Notes: generated from the sequence alone by a model not told the origin. Numbered from the stretch's first letter, positions 46,729 through 57,221 are shown. The stretch: DNA of 64,000 nucleotides from Pseudomonas sp. MTM4 (GCF_019355055.1 NZ_CP048411.1:2693501-2757500), one strand, 5' to 3'. Made by a program: numbers and translations.

Positions 46729-47331
46729 TCAGAACCGATCGCGAATGATCACTTCGTCGAACGGCAGCTTGCCGACACGCGGTTTGGGTTCCACGACACG
46801 CTTGCCCACCGCGACCATCATGGCGATGACGTGGTTATCCGGCAGGTTGATCAATTTGCCCACTGCATCGAAGTCGAAGCCGTCCATGGGGCAGGAATCC
46901 AGGCCCTTGCCGCGCGCGGCGAGCATCAGCGTCTGCGCCATCAGGCCGCAGCTGCGCATGGCTTCGTCACGCTGTACCTGCGGCTTGTCGCGGTAGTAGT
47001 TGTCGATGGCGCCGGCCATGTAGTCCTGCACTTCGGGCGGTGTACCTTCCCAGACGCGGCGGACATTCTTTTCCCAGCTGTCCACCTGCGCGCAAACCAC
47101 TACCAGCATCGAGGCGTCGGTCATCTGCGCCTGGTTCCAGCCCACCTCGCGAATCTGCGCACGCAGCGCCGGGTCGCTGACCTCGACGAAGCGCACGTGC
47201 TGCAGGTTAAAGGCCGACGGCGCCAGCAGCGCCAGCTGCAGCAGTTCGTCCTTTTCTTCGCGGCTCAATTGAAAGTTGCTGTCGTAAACCTTGACGGCGC
47301 GACGAGTCTGGATGGCTTCTTCGATATGCAT
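46729..47331 (-). CDS. Nitroreductase family protein
   Basis: This 200-residue flavoprotein (FMN, NAD(P)H) reduces nitro compounds or related electron acceptors. Visible family parts are IQTRRAVKVYDSNFQLSREE, LALLAPSAFNLQHVRFVEV, and GLDSCPMDGFDFDAVGKLIN. A dimer is expected. The length is usual for the short nitroreductase group. The start ATG at 47331 gives the family N-terminus. It stands alone on this strand; no induction signal is evident. Confidence 0.9.
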   Translation of the reverse strand: MHIEEAIQTRRAVKVYDSNFQLSREEKDELLQLALLAPSAFNLQHVRFVEVSDPALRAQIREVGWNQAQMTDASMLVVVCAQVDSWEKNVRRVWEGTPPEVQDYMAGAIDNYYRDKPQVQRDEAMRSCGLMAQTLMLAARGKGLDSCPMDGFDFDAVGKLINLPDNHVIAMMVAVGKRVVEPKPRVGKLPFDEVIIRDRF

Positions 47332-47510
47332 GGCATGGCTCCATTAGGCTGTAAACGTGGCCGCTATGCTATGCCCCGGAAACCATCGAATCCATCCGCC
47401 TTGGTTGATGGTATTTATCAGCGGGACCGATATGTCAGCCCTGCAAAGTCGCTGCAGGTAGCTTGAGATGCATAGCGCTGAATACACCATACGGTGATCG
47501 CTTGCGCCAT

Positions 47511-47650
47511 TGGTGGGCTGAAGCCCACCCTACGAACCGATGCAGTTGGCCTTAAGACGCATGCTCTGTACATGCTGCCGTAGGGTGGGCTTTAGCCCAC
47601 CGCCTGCACTATGGGTGGGCTGAAGCGGAGCGCCGCCCCGGCCACCCTAC
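47511..47650. repeat. Cluster of GTAGGGTGGGC REP units
   Basis: TGGTGGGCTGAAGCCCACCC, ending TACG, lies at 47511-47534. CGTAGGGTGGGCTTTAGCCC with ACC follows at 47579-47601. A third, longer and mutated unit is at 47614-47650. The first and second are head to head, the third faces back. They fill most of the 400-base gap between nitroreductase and pckA, the rest being the pckA terminator. Confidence 0.75.
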
Positions 47651-47687
47651 AAAAAGCCTCACACAAATCTTCCGGTGACCAGCCACG

Positions 47688-47709
47688 AAAAAGCCGCCCG
47701 AAGGCGGCT
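47688..47709 (-). terminator. Terminator of pckA
   Basis: AGCCGCC (47692-47698) and GGCGGCT (47703-47709) pair with a TTCG loop on the minus strand, followed by five T (47692-47688). It lies 24 bases after the pckA stop. Confidence 0.88.
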
Positions 47710-47732
47710 GATTCTGACGCGGCGGCTACAGC

Positions 47733-49274
47733 TTAAAGCTGCGGGCCGGCGGCCTTGATGGCGTCGGAGACTTCGAACTTCTTGAAGTTCTCGATGAACT
47801 TGTTCGCCAGTTCTTTGGCCGCTTCGTCGTAGGCGTTCTGGTCAGTCCAGGTATTACGCGGGTTGAGCAGTTGGGTTTCGACACCCGGAACGGCCGTCGG
47901 CACGTCCAGGTTGATGATCGGCAGGTGCTCGGTTTCCGTACCGATCAGTGCGCCGCTCTGGATCGCTGCGATCACCGCACGGGTGGTCGGAATGTTGAAA
48001 CGCTTGCCAACGCCGTAACCGCCACCGGTCCAGCCGGTGTTAACCAGGTAGACCTTGGAACCGAACGCCTGGATGCGCTTGATCAGCAGCTCGGCGTAAA
48101 CGCCGGCCGGACGCGGGAAAAACGGCGCGCCGAAGCAGGTAGAGAAGGTCGACTTGATGCCGCTGCCCGAGCCCATCTCGGTGGAACCGACCAGCGCGGT
48201 GTAGCCGGAGAGGAAGTGGTAGGCGGCCTGCTCGTTGTTCAGGATCGACACGGGCGGCAGCACGCCAGTCAGGTCACAGGTGAGGAAGATCACCGCGTTC
48301 GGCTCGCCGCCGAGGTTTTTCTCGGAACGCTTCTCGACGTATTCCAGCGGGTAGGCAGCGCGACTGTTCTGGGTCAGGCTGTCATCGGTGTAATCGGCGA
48401 CGCGCTCGTCATCGAGCACCACGTTTTCTAGCACGGTACCGAACTGGATGGCTTTCCAGATCACCGGCTCGTTCTTCTCGGACAGGTCGATGCACTTGGC
48501 GTAGCAACCGCCTTCGATGTTGAACACCACGCCAGTACCCCAGCCGTGCTCGTCATCACCGATCAGATAACGCGATTCGTCGGCGGACAGGGTGGTCTTG
48601 CCGGTGCCGGACAGGCCGAAGAAAAGGGTGACATCACCTTCTTCGCCAATGTTGGCAGCGCAGTGCATTGGCAGCACGTCGGCCTCTGGCAGCAGATAGT
48701 TCTGCACCGAGAACATCGCTTTCTTCATTTCACCGGCGTAGCGCATGCCGGCAATCAGCACCTTTTTCGCGGCGAAATTGATGATCACGCAGCCGTCGGA
48801 GTTTGTGCCGTCGCGCTCAGGAGAGCACTCGAAATTGGCGACGTTGAGAACCTGCCATTCTTCCTTACCGGCCGGGTTGTACTGTGCCGGGTTGATGAAC
48901 AGCTGACGACCGAAGAGGTTCTGCCAGGCCGTTGCGGTGGTCATCTTGACCGGCAGGTAGTGAGCTTCGGAGGAGCCTACGTGGACGTGGGAAACGAAGT
49001 GCTCCTGAGCCTTGTTGAAGGTCTCGACGCGATCCCAAAGGGCATCGAACTTGTCGGCAGGGAACGGACGATTGATCGGGCCCCAGGCGATGGAATCCTT
49101 GGTGCTCGGCTCTTCGACGATATAGCGGTCGGCTGGCGAACGACCGGTGCGGTGACCGGTTTTGACAACGAGCGCTCCATTGGCGGCCAATTCACCTTCA
49201 CCACGCTTGACGGCTTCTTCGATCAATCGAGCGGTGCTGATATCAACGTACACGGCGTTAATAGCTTGCGTCAT
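47733..49274 (-). CDS. pckA: Phosphoenolpyruvate carboxykinase (ATP)
   Basis: PckA converts oxaloacetate and ATP to phosphoenolpyruvate in gluconeogenesis. The 513-residue protein has the ATP-type Walker [12 protein letters not shown] near residue 220, preceded by [19 protein letters not shown], and the substrate motifs [10 protein letters not shown] and [14 protein letters not shown]. The length is normal. GGGAAA lies before the ATG. It has its own terminator; the 155 bases upstream separate it from hslO on the same strand. With aspartase making fumarate, it completes a route from aspartate to sugars. Confidence 0.97.
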   Translation of the reverse strand: MTQAINAVYVDISTARLIEEAVKRGEGELAANGALVVKTGHRTGRSPADRYIVEEPSTKDSIAWGPINRPFPADKFDALWDRVETFNKAQEHFVSHVHVGSSEAHYLPVKMTTATAWQNLFGRQLFINPAQYNPAGKEEWQVLNVANFECSPERDGTNSDGCVIINFAAKKVLIAGMRYAGEMKKAMFSVQNYLLPEADVLPMHCAANIGEEGDVTLFFGLSGTGKTTLSADESRYLIGDDEHGWGTGVVFNIEGGCYAKCIDLSEKNEPVIWKAIQFGTVLENVVLDDERVADYTDDSLTQNSRAAYPLEYVEKRSEKNLGGEPNAVIFLTCDLTGVLPPVSILNNEQAAYHFLSGYTALVGSTEMGSGSGIKSTFSTCFGAPFFPRPAGVYAELLIKRIQAFGSKVYLVNTGWTGGGYGVGKRFNIPTTRAVIAAIQSGALIGTETEHLPIINLDVPTAVPGVETQLLNPRNTWTDQNAYDEAAKELANKFIENFKKFEVSDAIKAAGPQL

Positions 49275-49429
49275 GAGTTTCCCGTCGGCCCTGGGCCGAA
49301 TCCTCCATGCTGTTGTAGCCCACCTGACAGCGAACTACATCGAAAAAAAGTGCGCGCGATTATGACAGAAATGACGCTGCGCTGGGTATGAGGGCGTAAT
49401 GGCGAAAAGGTTCTACGCCCCACGGCCTT

Positions 49430-50380
49430 TTAATGCCGCGTGCCGGAAGGCCCCTCGGTTCCCGCACCTGCGAACAGCTGGGCGATGTCGGCCGCATCGA
49501 ATCGATAGCTGTGATTGCAGAACTGGCAATCAATGGTGATCGCGCCGCCCTGCTCGCTAAGCAGCTGCTCGGCATCGTGCTGGCCGAGGCTGATCACCGC
49601 GTTGGCCGAGCGCTCACGCGAGCAGCTGCAGCGGAAGGTGATCGGCCGTGGCTCGAATAGGCGTACCTGCTCTTCGTGATAGAGCCGGTGCAGCACGGTC
49701 TGGGTGTCGAGACCGAGCAATTCTTCGGCGGACAGCGTATCGGCCAGGGTGCGCAAATGCTGCCAGCTGGCTTCGCGTTCCTCTCCGTTACGGATGCGAT
49801 CGACCGGTAGCTGCTGCAGCAACATGCCGCAGGCACGGCGGCCATCGGCGGCAAGCCAGAAGCGCGTCGGCAGCTGCTCGGACGAGGCGAAATAGCTCGA
49901 CAGGCTTTCCGCCAGGGTCGCGCCATCCAGTGCGACGATGCCTTGATAGCGCTGGCCATTGGCAGGATCGATGGTCATCGCCAGCACGCCTTCGGGCATC
50001 AGCTCAGACAGTGTCGCACCGGGCGTCAGCTGCTCCTCGTGATAGCGAGCGATGCCGCGCACCTCGCGATCGCTGGAGCATTCGACCATCAGTAGCGGTA
50101 CCGCGCCGGCCGAACGCGCCTGCAACACCATCAGCCCATCGAATTTCAGCGTACCGACGAGCAGTGCGGCTGCCGCGAGCAGCTCGCCGAGCAGCTGGGC
50201 GACCGGCTCCGGGTAGGCGTGTTTGGCCAGCACCTCGGCATAGCTGCGCTCGAGCCCGACCCACTCGCCCCGCACGTCGGTGTTATCGAAGAGAAAACGC
50301 TGGGTGTAATCGGAATCGAGCATGGGCATGACCAGAGCAGGTTGAAGGCCGGGGCCGTTGGCTGTGATACCGCGACTCAT
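49430..50380 (-). CDS. hslO: Redox-regulated chaperone Hsp33
   Basis: Hsp33 is activated by oxidation and unfolding stress and holds unfolding proteins. The zinc cysteines are C251 and C253 (CSCS) and C285 and C288 (CQFC), the normal arrangement near the C-terminus. [20 protein letters not shown] is the family N-terminus. I give the ATG at 50380 since GAGA precedes it; similarity begins only at residue 20, so the ATG at 50329 or 50323 is equally possible. It lies 79 bases after hslR, as in many gamma-proteobacteria, and both are heat and oxidative stress genes. Confidence 0.94.
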   Translation of the reverse strand: MSRGITANGPGLQPALVMPMLDSDYTQRFLFDNTDVRGEWVGLERSYAEVLAKHAYPEPVAQLLGELLAAAALLVGTLKFDGLMVLQARSAGAVPLLMVECSSDREVRGIARYHEEQLTPGATLSELMPEGVLAMTIDPANGQRYQGIVALDGATLAESLSSYFASSEQLPTRFWLAADGRRACGMLLQQLPVDRIRNGEEREASWQHLRTLADTLSAEELLGLDTQTVLHRLYHEEQVRLFEPRPITFRCSCSRERSANAVISLGQHDAEQLLSEQGGAITIDCQFCNHSYRFDAADIAQLFAGAGTEGPSGTRH

Positions 50381-50459
50381 CGAATCTCGGAATCTGCATG
50401 GGCCCTTGGGAGAAGGGACCGCATTCTAGGGCGAAAGTGGCGACCGTCCAACCGGCGAG

Positions 50460-50855
50460 TCATTCGGCATCCGAGCGGAAGCGCTGCAAAGCGCGGCGCT
50501 GTTTCTTGCTCGGCTTGCCATCGGTTTCCACACCCAACGCACCCGCCTTGCGCATGGCCGCGGCATTTTCGCGCTTGGCCAGACTGTCGGCAGTTTCCTC
50601 ATAGAGCAGTTGTGCTTCCGGCGCGCCCCGGCGCACAGCGGAAAGCGCACGGATCACCACGGTGCGTTCATCGAAGCCTGCGCGGATCACCAGTTCCTCG
50701 CCCACTTTCGGCTCCTTGCTCGGCTTGCAGCGCTCACCGCGGCAATGCACCTTGCCGCCTTCGATGGCGGCCTTCGCCAAGGCGCGCGTCTTGTAGAAGC
50801 GCGCGGCCCATAACCATTTATCCAAGCGGACTTTACCGTCGTCTTTTTCGCTCAT
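50460..50855 (-). CDS. hslR: Ribosome-associated heat shock protein HslR (S4 domain)
   Basis: HslR (Hsp15) is a 131-residue RNA-binding protein that recycles free 50S subunits carrying nascent chains. The S4 RNA-binding domain is VRLDKWLWAARFYKTRALAK and IEGGKVHCRGERCKPSKEPK at the N-terminus, followed by a basic tail (KPSKKQRRALQRFRSDAE). It starts at 50855, divergent from rimB. It is followed by hslO. Confidence 0.95.
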   Translation of the reverse strand: MSEKDDGKVRLDKWLWAARFYKTRALAKAAIEGGKVHCRGERCKPSKEPKVGEELVIRAGFDERTVVIRALSAVRRGAPEAQLLYEETADSLAKRENAAAMRKAGALGVETDGKPSKKQRRALQRFRSDAE

Positions 50856-50958
50856 CGCTCAACTCGGCCAATCGTCGTGTTGTCATAGGGTCGTACAGGT
50901 AGATGCGGATGTCATGTGCCATGTCTAGAATGCGCGGAAATCCAGTGGATACGCTTTC

Positions 50959-51426
50959 TTGAACAATCCCGACCCTCAGATAGTCATCGGTTTGCGCGAA
51001 TGGATCGCCCTGCCCGAACTCGGCGTGGTCGGCCTGCGCGCAAAGATCGACACCGGCGCCAGCACCTCGGCACTGCATGCAACCGACATTAGCGAATTCG
51101 AGCGTGACGGCGAACGCTGGGTGCGCTTCACCGCGCACCTGGGCACGCTGGTGCAACGCCGACATCGCTGTGAGGCACCGCTGGTCACTCGCAAGACCAT
51201 CAAGAGCTCCAACGGTCACGCCCAGACCCGCTACGTGGTGCGTACATTACTGGCGCTGGGCGATCATCTGTGGCCGGTGGAATTCACCCTGACCTGTCGC
51301 AAGACCATGCGCTATCGCCTGCTGCTGGGGTCAAAAGCCCTGATGGACGGCAAATGGCTGGTCGACCCTGCGCGCACCTATGTGCAGGAAAAACCCCAAA
51401 CTCTCACTACTTCCGGTGCTCAATGA
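50959..51426 (+). CDS. rimB: Retropepsin-like protease RimB (ATP-dependent zinc protease family)
   Basis: This 155-residue protein belongs to the DUF785 family with an aspartic-protease-like fold; the catalytic motif is [13 protein letters not shown] with Asp31-Thr32-Gly33. In Pseudomonas such a protein is encoded with RimK and is reported to modulate it, named RimB. The start here is a TTG at 50959 with a poor ribosome site; no in-frame ATG or GTG with a better one lies close. Its stop overlaps the rimK start by four bases (ATGA), so the two are coupled. No rimA is seen. Confidence 0.85.
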   Translation: MNNPDPQIVIGLREWIALPELGVVGLRAKIDTGASTSALHATDISEFERDGERWVRFTAHLGTLVQRRHRCEAPLVTRKTIKSSNGHAQTRYVVRTLLALGDHLWPVEFTLTCRKTMRYRLLLGSKALMDGKWLVDPARTYVQEKPQTLTTSGAQ

Positions 51427-52328
51427 AAATCGCCGTGCTGTCGCGCAATCCACGCTTGTATTCGACCCGCCGCCTGGTAGAGGCCGGCCAGCAACGTGGC
51501 CATGAAGTGGTGGTGATCGACACCCTGCGCGCGTACATGAACATCGCCAGCCACAAGCCGCAGATCCATTACCGCGGGCGCCCGTTGGAAGGCTTCGACG
51601 CGGTAATTCCGCGTATCGGTGCCTCCGTTACCTTCTATGGCTGCGCGGTGCTGCGCCAGTTCGAGATGCAGGGCGTGTTCCCCCTCAACGAGTCGGTGGC
51701 CATCGCCCGTTCACGCGACAAGCTACGTTCGCTGCAATTGCTGGCCAGACGTGGGATCGGCCTGCCCGTCACCGGTTTCGCCCACTCCCCGGACGACATC
51801 GCCGACCTGATCCAGATGGTCGGCGGCGCGCCATTGGTGATCAAGGTCCTGGAAGGCACCCAGGGTATCGGGGTGGTGCTGTGCGAGACCGAAAAGGCCG
51901 CCGAATCGGTGATCGAGGCCTTCATGAGCCTCAAGCAGGACATCATGGTGCAGGAATACATCAAGGAAGCCGGCGGCGCCGACATCCGCTGCTTCGTCGT
52001 CGGCGACAAGGTGATCGCTGCCATGAAGCGCCAGGCCAAACCCGGCGAATTCCGCTCCAACCTGCACCGCGGCGGTACCGCCAGCCTGATCAAGATCACT
52101 CCCGAGGAACGCATGACCGCCATCCGCGCGGCCAAGGTCATGGGCCTGAGCGTCGCCGGCGTCGACATCCTGCGCTCCAACCACGGCCCGCTGGTGATGG
52201 AAGTGAACTCCTCGCCGGGCCTGGCCGGCATCGAAGAAACCACCGGCAAGGACGTTGCCGGCCTGATCATCCAGTACCTGGAAAAGAACGCCGGCCCGCA
52301 CCTGACGAGGACGAAGGGCAAGGGCTAA
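51423..52328 (+). CDS. rimK: Ribosomal protein S6 glutamate ligase RimK
   Basis: RimK is an ATP-grasp enzyme that adds glutamates to the C-terminus of ribosomal protein S6 and so changes translation. The 301-residue protein has [20 protein letters not shown] at the start, an ATP-binding [18 protein letters not shown], and [18 protein letters not shown] with metal ligands. It is of the usual length. It overlaps rimB by four bases and is followed by a repeat shared with the end of envZ. In Pseudomonas the pair affects virulence and root colonisation; this is family knowledge, not seen here. Confidence 0.95.
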   Translation: MKIAVLSRNPRLYSTRRLVEAGQQRGHEVVVIDTLRAYMNIASHKPQIHYRGRPLEGFDAVIPRIGASVTFYGCAVLRQFEMQGVFPLNESVAIARSRDKLRSLQLLARRGIGLPVTGFAHSPDDIADLIQMVGGAPLVIKVLEGTQGIGVVLCETEKAAESVIEAFMSLKQDIMVQEYIKEAGGADIRCFVVGDKVIAAMKRQAKPGEFRSNLHRGGTASLIKITPEERMTAIRAAKVMGLSVAGVDILRSNHGPLVMEVNSSPGLAGIEETTGKDVAGLIIQYLEKNAGPHLTRTKGKG

Positions 52329-52329
52329 A

Positions 52330-52403
52330 AGGCAACTGCAAGTAAAAGCGCGACGGCAGGGCACTCCCTGCTCTTTCTTGCCGCTTAAGGCTTGCAGCTG
52401 CCT
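52330..52403. repeat. Inverted CTTGCAGC-type repeat between rimK and envZ
   Basis: AGGCAACTGCAAG (52330-52342) mirrors CTTGCAGCTGCCT (52391-52403) with one mismatch, and GCAGGG/CCCTGC at 52356-52371 forms an inner stem. The element lies between convergent genes. Similar repeats with CTTGCAGC cores occur at 57618-57678. Confidence 0.65.
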
Positions 52404-53722
52404 CAGTGCTTTATCGCATCCCTCGGCAGCAGCAACCCCAACGGCAGGCTGACCCGTGCTTCCAGCCCGCCGGCTTCGCGATTACGCAACTCGACCACAC
52501 CGCCGTGCTGCGAAGCGATGCGTTTGACGATCGCCAACCCCAGCCCGGCTCCCTGACCGCCGCGCGCGCGGTCGCCGCGGATGAAGGGATTGAAGATTTC
52601 GCCGAGCTCTTTCGGATCGATGCCAGCGCCTCGATCTAGCACGCTGAGCACCACGTAAGGCGCGCTGCCATCTCCAGAAACGTGGGCGGCAACTTCGACG
52701 CCGTGGCCGCCGTAGCGCAAGGCATTCTCGATGAGATTGACCAACAGACGTTTGATCGACACGCGTCGCAGGGTCAGCTGTGGCATCGGTTCGACGCACA
52801 GCCGCACGGTTTCGCCGTACTGGTTGTAGGGCGCCACCACTTCACGCACCAGCTCGCCCAGATCGATACTTTCTACCGGTTCGTCGCTGCCGTCGCGGAC
52901 AAAGGCGAGGAACTGATCGAGGATCGCGTTCATGTCCTCGACGTCGCGGACCATGTCCTCGGTCAGCTCGGCCTCGCTGGACATGAGCTCCAGCGACAGA
53001 CGTAGGCGAGTCAGCGGTGTACGCAGGTCGTGGGAAACCCCGGCGAGCATCAGCTCGCGCTCGCGCCCGGCCTGCTCGACGTCCTCCGCCATCTGATTAA
53101 AGGCGCGATAGACCTCGGTCATCTCGCTCGGCGTGTCGCTGATCGGCAAACGCACGCTGCGCCCCTTGCCGATCTGCCGGGCGGCGTAGACCAGGCGCTT
53201 GAGCGGCAGGTTGAGCTGACCGACGAAAACCCACGCGGCGGCGGTGGAAAGCAGCCCGATGCCGAGGAACCAGCCCAGCACGCTCCAGATCCGCTGCCCA
53301 CGCAATGGATAGGCATAGAGCGGCACCTGCAGCCAATCCGGCCCCAGACTCGGAGCGCGCACCCAGAGCGCCGTTTCCGGCTGGATGCGCACCCGCACCT
53401 CGGTTTCGGGGCCCAGCTCGGCGCGCATCTGCTGCTGGAAGATTTCGGTGTAGGGCCAATGGTATTCACTCGGCGGCACGTCCGCCTCCGCCACCCGGTG
53501 CACCCCTGCGGCCTCGCCGATGCGCTCGCGATTGGCCTCGTCGGCGACCCAATAGGCGCGCAGCGTCAAGGCCGCGCCGTGGCTGTACTGACGATCGACG
53601 AGCATGTCGTCGTTCATCATCAGGTACACCAGCATCAGTACCTTGGAGAACAGCACGACGATCAGCACCATCCACAGGGTGCGAGCGAAGAAGCTTTGCG
53701 GGAACCAGAGTGGAGTCTTCAT
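52403..53722 (-). CDS. envZ: Osmolarity sensor histidine kinase EnvZ
   Basis: EnvZ is the inner-membrane kinase that phosphorylates OmpR. The 439-residue protein has membrane helix 1 near residues 8-30, a periplasmic part with GRSVRLPISDTPSE after the second helix (near 148-170), HAMP, the HisKA His231 in SHDLRTPLTRLR, and an HATPase with NLIENALRYG and GAGLGLAIVKR. The domain order and length are normal. The gene follows ompR, but 181 bases with a nested repeat lie between, longer than in E. coli where the genes overlap. Confidence 0.92.
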   Translation of the reverse strand: MKTPLWFPQSFFARTLWMVLIVVLFSKVLMLVYLMMNDDMLVDRQYSHGAALTLRAYWVADEANRERIGEAAGVHRVAEADVPPSEYHWPYTEIFQQQMRAELGPETEVRVRIQPETALWVRAPSLGPDWLQVPLYAYPLRGQRIWSVLGWFLGIGLLSTAAAWVFVGQLNLPLKRLVYAARQIGKGRSVRLPISDTPSEMTEVYRAFNQMAEDVEQAGRERELMLAGVSHDLRTPLTRLRLSLELMSSEAELTEDMVRDVEDMNAILDQFLAFVRDGSDEPVESIDLGELVREVVAPYNQYGETVRLCVEPMPQLTLRRVSIKRLLVNLIENALRYGGHGVEVAAHVSGDGSAPYVVLSVLDRGAGIDPKELGEIFNPFIRGDRARGGQGAGLGLAIVKRIASQHGGVVELRNREAGGLEARVSLPLGLLLPRDAIKH

Positions 53723-53742
53723 AAAATCAATAGCCGAATAAG

Positions 53743-53884
53743 AGCGCTGGAGGCTGGAAAGCGGTACGAAAATGCACAGCGCTATGGGCTCACCACCAAA
53801 TCGACCGGGCGTGGTGGGCTGAAGCCCACCCTACGACACTGTAGGCCGGACGAATAAAGCGACCCTTCTCCAGCCTCCAGCGCT
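53743..53884. repeat. Nested repeat between ompR and envZ
   Basis: A perfect 16-base inverted repeat, AGCGCTGGAGGCTGGA at 53743-53758 and its complement at 53869-53884, encloses a GTAG-type REP unit (GTGGTGGGCTGAAGCCCACC, ending TACG, at 53811-53835) and a second GTAGGCC unit at about 53839-53861. It looks like one repeat inserted in another. It fills the gap between two genes of one regulatory pair. Confidence 0.7.
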
Positions 53885-53903
53885 AGGCACTTCTAGCGGC
53901 TTT

Positions 53904-54641
53904 TCAGCCCTTGTTGCCATCAGGTACGAACACGTAACCCACGCCCCAGACCGTCTGGATATAGCGCGGCTTGGACGGGTCGGGCTCGATCAGGCGACGC
54001 AGGCGCGAAATCTGCACATCGATGGAGCGCTCCAGGGCGTCCCATTCGCGGCCACGGGCGAGGTTCATCAACTTGTCGCGGGTCAACGGCTCGCGGGCGT
54101 GCTGGACCAACGCCTTGAGCACGGCGAACTCGCCGGTGGTAAGCATGTGGACCTGGTCGCCCTTCTTCAGCTCGCGTGTGCCGAGAAACAGCTCGTAGTC
54201 GCCGAAGGTCACCGTCTCGTCTTCGCTGCCCGGCGCACCCGGCACCTGGGGTGCTTGGCGCCGCAGCACGGCGCGAATCCGTGCCAGCAGTTCGCGCGGG
54301 TTGAAGGGTTTGGCCAGATAATCGTCGGCACCCTGCTCCAGACCCTGGATGCGACTGGCTTCGTCACCCTTGGCCGTGAGCATGATGATCGGAATTCCAT
54401 TGCCGCTTTCACGCAGGCGATGGCACGCCGACAGGCCATCCTCGCCGGGCATCATCAGGTCCAGAACCACCAGATGGAACAGTTCGCGGCTGAGCAGACG
54501 GTCCATCTGCTCGGCGCTTTCAACGGTACGGACGCGATAGCCCTGCTCGTCGAGAAACCGCTCGAGCAGACGCCGCAGACGGGCATCGTCATCGACGATC
54601 AGGATTTTTTCACCTTCGCTGGCTGACGCAGTGCTGCTCAT
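53904..54641 (-). CDS. ompR: Osmoregulatory response regulator OmpR
   Basis: OmpR binds porin and other promoters when phosphorylated by EnvZ. The 245-residue protein has a receiver with Asp61 (LVVLDLMMPGEDG) and a C-terminal winged helix (LTTGEFAVLKALVQHAREPL and TRDKLMNLARGREWD; YIQTVWGVGYVFVPDG at the end). AGGAG lies before the ATG at 54641. It is followed on the same strand by envZ after 181 bases that include a nested repeat. Confidence 0.95.
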   Translation of the reverse strand: MSSTASASEGEKILIVDDDARLRRLLERFLDEQGYRVRTVESAEQMDRLLSRELFHLVVLDLMMPGEDGLSACHRLRESGNGIPIIMLTAKGDEASRIQGLEQGADDYLAKPFNPRELLARIRAVLRRQAPQVPGAPGSEDETVTFGDYELFLGTRELKKGDQVHMLTTGEFAVLKALVQHAREPLTRDKLMNLARGREWDALERSIDVQISRLRRLIEPDPSKPRYIQTVWGVGYVFVPDGNKG

Positions 54642-54844
54642 GGAAACTCCTGAATTTATCGACGGCGCATTATGCGCCTACGGATGACAAGGCAATTGAC
54701 AGCCATTGTTAGCAGATTTTGCGAGAGAAGCAGTTGGAAGTGGCCAAAATCGCAGGGCGGTGCAACCCGCTCCATGCGCCACTACCAGGGACAACGCCCG
54801 ATGCTTTTTCTTCCAGCTTCCAGCCTCAAGCTCCCCGCTGCCTT

Positions 54845-54850
54845 TATAAT
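54845..54850 (+). promoter_or_regulatory. Candidate -10 box for tex
   Basis: A perfect TATAAT lies at 54845-54850, 55 bases before the tex start. No good -35 box is 17 bases upstream. The stretch just before it (54811-54840) is a CCAGCCTCAAGCT-type repeat like those at 52330 and 57618. Confidence 0.4.
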
Positions 54851-54904
54851 CCCGCGCTTTCGCGCAGGCACGGCCTGCATGGTTTGACTGACCCAGGTAG
54901 GTTC

Positions 54905-57220
54905 ATGGACAGCATCAATTCCCGCATCGCCAACGAGCTGGGCGTGCGCCCGCAACAGGTAGCCGCCGCCGTGGCGCTGCTCGACGAAGGTTCCACCGTG
55001 CCCTTCATCGCCCGTTACCGCAAGGAAGTCACCGGCAGCCTCGACGACACCCAGCTGCGCAATCTGGAAGAGCGCCTGCGCTACATGCGTGAGCTGGACG
55101 AGCGACGCACCTCGATCCTCGCCAGCATCGAGGAACAGGGCAAGCTGACGCCCGAACTGGCCCGCGAGATCAATCTAGCCGACACCAAGACCCGCCTCGA
55201 AGACCTCTACCTGCCCTATAAGCAGAAGCGCCGCACCAAGGGCCAGATCGCCCTGGAAGCCGGCCTCAGCGAGCTGGCCGACGCGCTGTTCGCCGACCCG
55301 AGCCTGTCCCCGGAGAGCGAAGCCGAGCGTTTCATCGATGCCGAAAAAGGCTTCGCCGACACCAAGGCCGTGCTCGAAGGCGCCAAGTACATCCTCATGG
55401 AACGCTTCGCCGAGGATGCCGACCTGCTGGCCAAGCTGCGCGATTTTCTCAAGCACAACGCCACCCTCAGCGCCCGCCTGGTGCCGGGCAAGGAGCAGGA
55501 AGGCGCCAAGTTCAGCGACTACTTCGAGCATGACGAAGTGCTGAAGAACACCCCGTCGCACCGTGCCTTGGCGATCTTCCGCGGCCGCAACGAAGGCATC
55601 CTCAGTATTACGCTCAAGGGCGACGACGAAGCCCCCGGCTCCATGCATCCGGGCGAAGGCATGATCGGTGAGCGCTTCGGTATCACCAACCAAGGCCGCG
55701 CCGCCGACAAGTGGCTGGCCGAGGTGGTGCGCTGGACCTGGAAGGTCAAGCTCTACACCCATCTGGAAACCGATCTGCTCGGCGAGCTACGCGACAAGGC
55801 CGAGGACGATGCCATTGGCGTCTTTGCGCGCAACATGCACGACCTGCTGCTCGCTGCCCCGGCCGGGCCACGCGCCACATTGGGCCTGGACCCTGGCCTG
55901 CGCACCGGCTGCAAGGTCGCGGTGGTGGATGCCACCGGCAAGCTGCTGGATACCGCCACCGTCTACCCGCACGCACCGCGCAACGATTGGGACGGCACCC
56001 TCGCCGTTCTCGCCAAGCTGTGCGCCAAGCACGGCGTCGATCTGATCGCCATCGGCAACGGCACCGCCAGCCGCGAGACCGACAAGCTGGCGGCAGACCT
56101 GATCAAGCAGGTGCCGGGCCTGAAGCTCACCAAGATCATGGTCAGCGAAGCCGGTGCCTCGGTGTATTCGGCCTCGGAGCTGGCAGCGAAGGAATTTCCC
56201 GATCTGGACGTTTCGATCCGTGGGGCGGTGTCCATCGCCCGTCGTCTGCAGGACCCGCTGGCCGAACTGGTGAAGATCGAGCCCAAGGCCATCGGCGTTG
56301 GCCAGTACCAGCACGACGTTTCACAGCTGAAACTGGCGCGCTCGCTGGATGCGGTGGTCGAGGACTGCGTGAACGCTGTCGGCGTGGATGTGAACACCGC
56401 CTCCGCCGCCCTGCTGGCACGCATTTCTGGGCTCAACGGCACCCTGGCGCAGAACATCGTCGCCTACCGCGATGCCAACGGCGCGTTCAAATCCCGCAGC
56501 GAACTGAAGAAGGTGCCGCGCCTGGGCGACAAAACCTTCGAACAGGCCGCCGGCTTCCTCCGCGTAATGAATGGCGATAATCCGCTGGATGCCTCCGCGG
56601 TTCACCCGGAGACCTATCCGCTGGTCAAACGCATCGCCGCCGATACCGGCCGCGATATCCGCTCGCTCGTCGGCGACTCGACCTTCCTCAAGAAGCTCGA
56701 CCCGGCGAAATTCACCGATGAGACCTTCGGCCTGGTGACCATCGGCGACATCCTCCAGGAACTCGAAAAGCCTGGCCGCGACCCGCGTCCCGAGTTCAAG
56801 ACCGCCGAATTCCAGGAAGGCGTCGAGAAGCTCAGCGACCTGACGCCCGGCATGGTGCTCGAAGGCGTGGTGACCAACGTGACCAACTTCGGTGCCTTCG
56901 TCGACATCGGCGTGCATCAGGATGGCTTGGTGCACATCAGCGCGCTGTCGGAGAAATTCGTCAAAGACCCCTACGAAGTGGTCAAAGCCGGTGACATCGT
57001 CAAGGTCAAGGTCATGGAGGTGGATATTCCGCGCAACCGCGTCGGCCTGTCCATGCGCATGAGCGACACCCCCGGCGAGAAAACCGAGGGGCCACGTGGA
57101 GGTGGCAAGCCTCGCGGCAACGCGCCGCGCACCGAGCGCCACACCAAGCAGGACAAGCCCGCGCCGACTAACGCGGCCATGGCGTCGCTGTTCGCCAATG
57201 CCAAGCAGCTGAGGAAATAA
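54905..57220 (+). CDS. tex: Transcription accessory protein Tex
   Basis: Tex is a nucleic-acid-binding protein that affects transcription and stress tolerance. The 771-residue protein has the Tex N-terminal helices ([20 protein letters not shown]), a YqgF-like domain ([19 protein letters not shown]), helix-hairpin-helix repeats ([20 protein letters not shown]) and a C-terminal S1 domain ([20 protein letters not shown]). The ATG at 54905 is the family start; the open frame to 54719 lies in the repeat-containing leader. The next gene begins one base after its stop. Confidence 0.96.
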   Translation: MDSINSRIANELGVRPQQVAAAVALLDEGSTVPFIARYRKEVTGSLDDTQLRNLEERLRYMRELDERRTSILASIEEQGKLTPELAREINLADTKTRLEDLYLPYKQKRRTKGQIALEAGLSELADALFADPSLSPESEAERFIDAEKGFADTKAVLEGAKYILMERFAEDADLLAKLRDFLKHNATLSARLVPGKEQEGAKFSDYFEHDEVLKNTPSHRALAIFRGRNEGILSITLKGDDEAPGSMHPGEGMIGERFGITNQGRAADKWLAEVVRWTWKVKLYTHLETDLLGELRDKAEDDAIGVFARNMHDLLLAAPAGPRATLGLDPGLRTGCKVAVVDATGKLLDTATVYPHAPRNDWDGTLAVLAKLCAKHGVDLIAIGNGTASRETDKLAADLIKQVPGLKLTKIMVSEAGASVYSASELAAKEFPDLDVSIRGAVSIARRLQDPLAELVKIEPKAIGVGQYQHDVSQLKLARSLDAVVEDCVNAVGVDVNTASAALLARISGLNGTLAQNIVAYRDANGAFKSRSELKKVPRLGDKTFEQAAGFLRVMNGDNPLDASAVHPETYPLVKRIAADTGRDIRSLVGDSTFLKKLDPAKFTDETFGLVTIGDILQELEKPGRDPRPEFKTAEFQEGVEKLSDLTPGMVLEGVVTNVTNFGAFVDIGVHQDGLVHISALSEKFVKDPYEVVKAGDIVKVKVMEVDIPRNRVGLSMRMSDTPGEKTEGPRGGGKPRGNAPRTERHTKQDKPAPTNAAMASLFANAKQLRK

Positions 57221-57221
57221 G

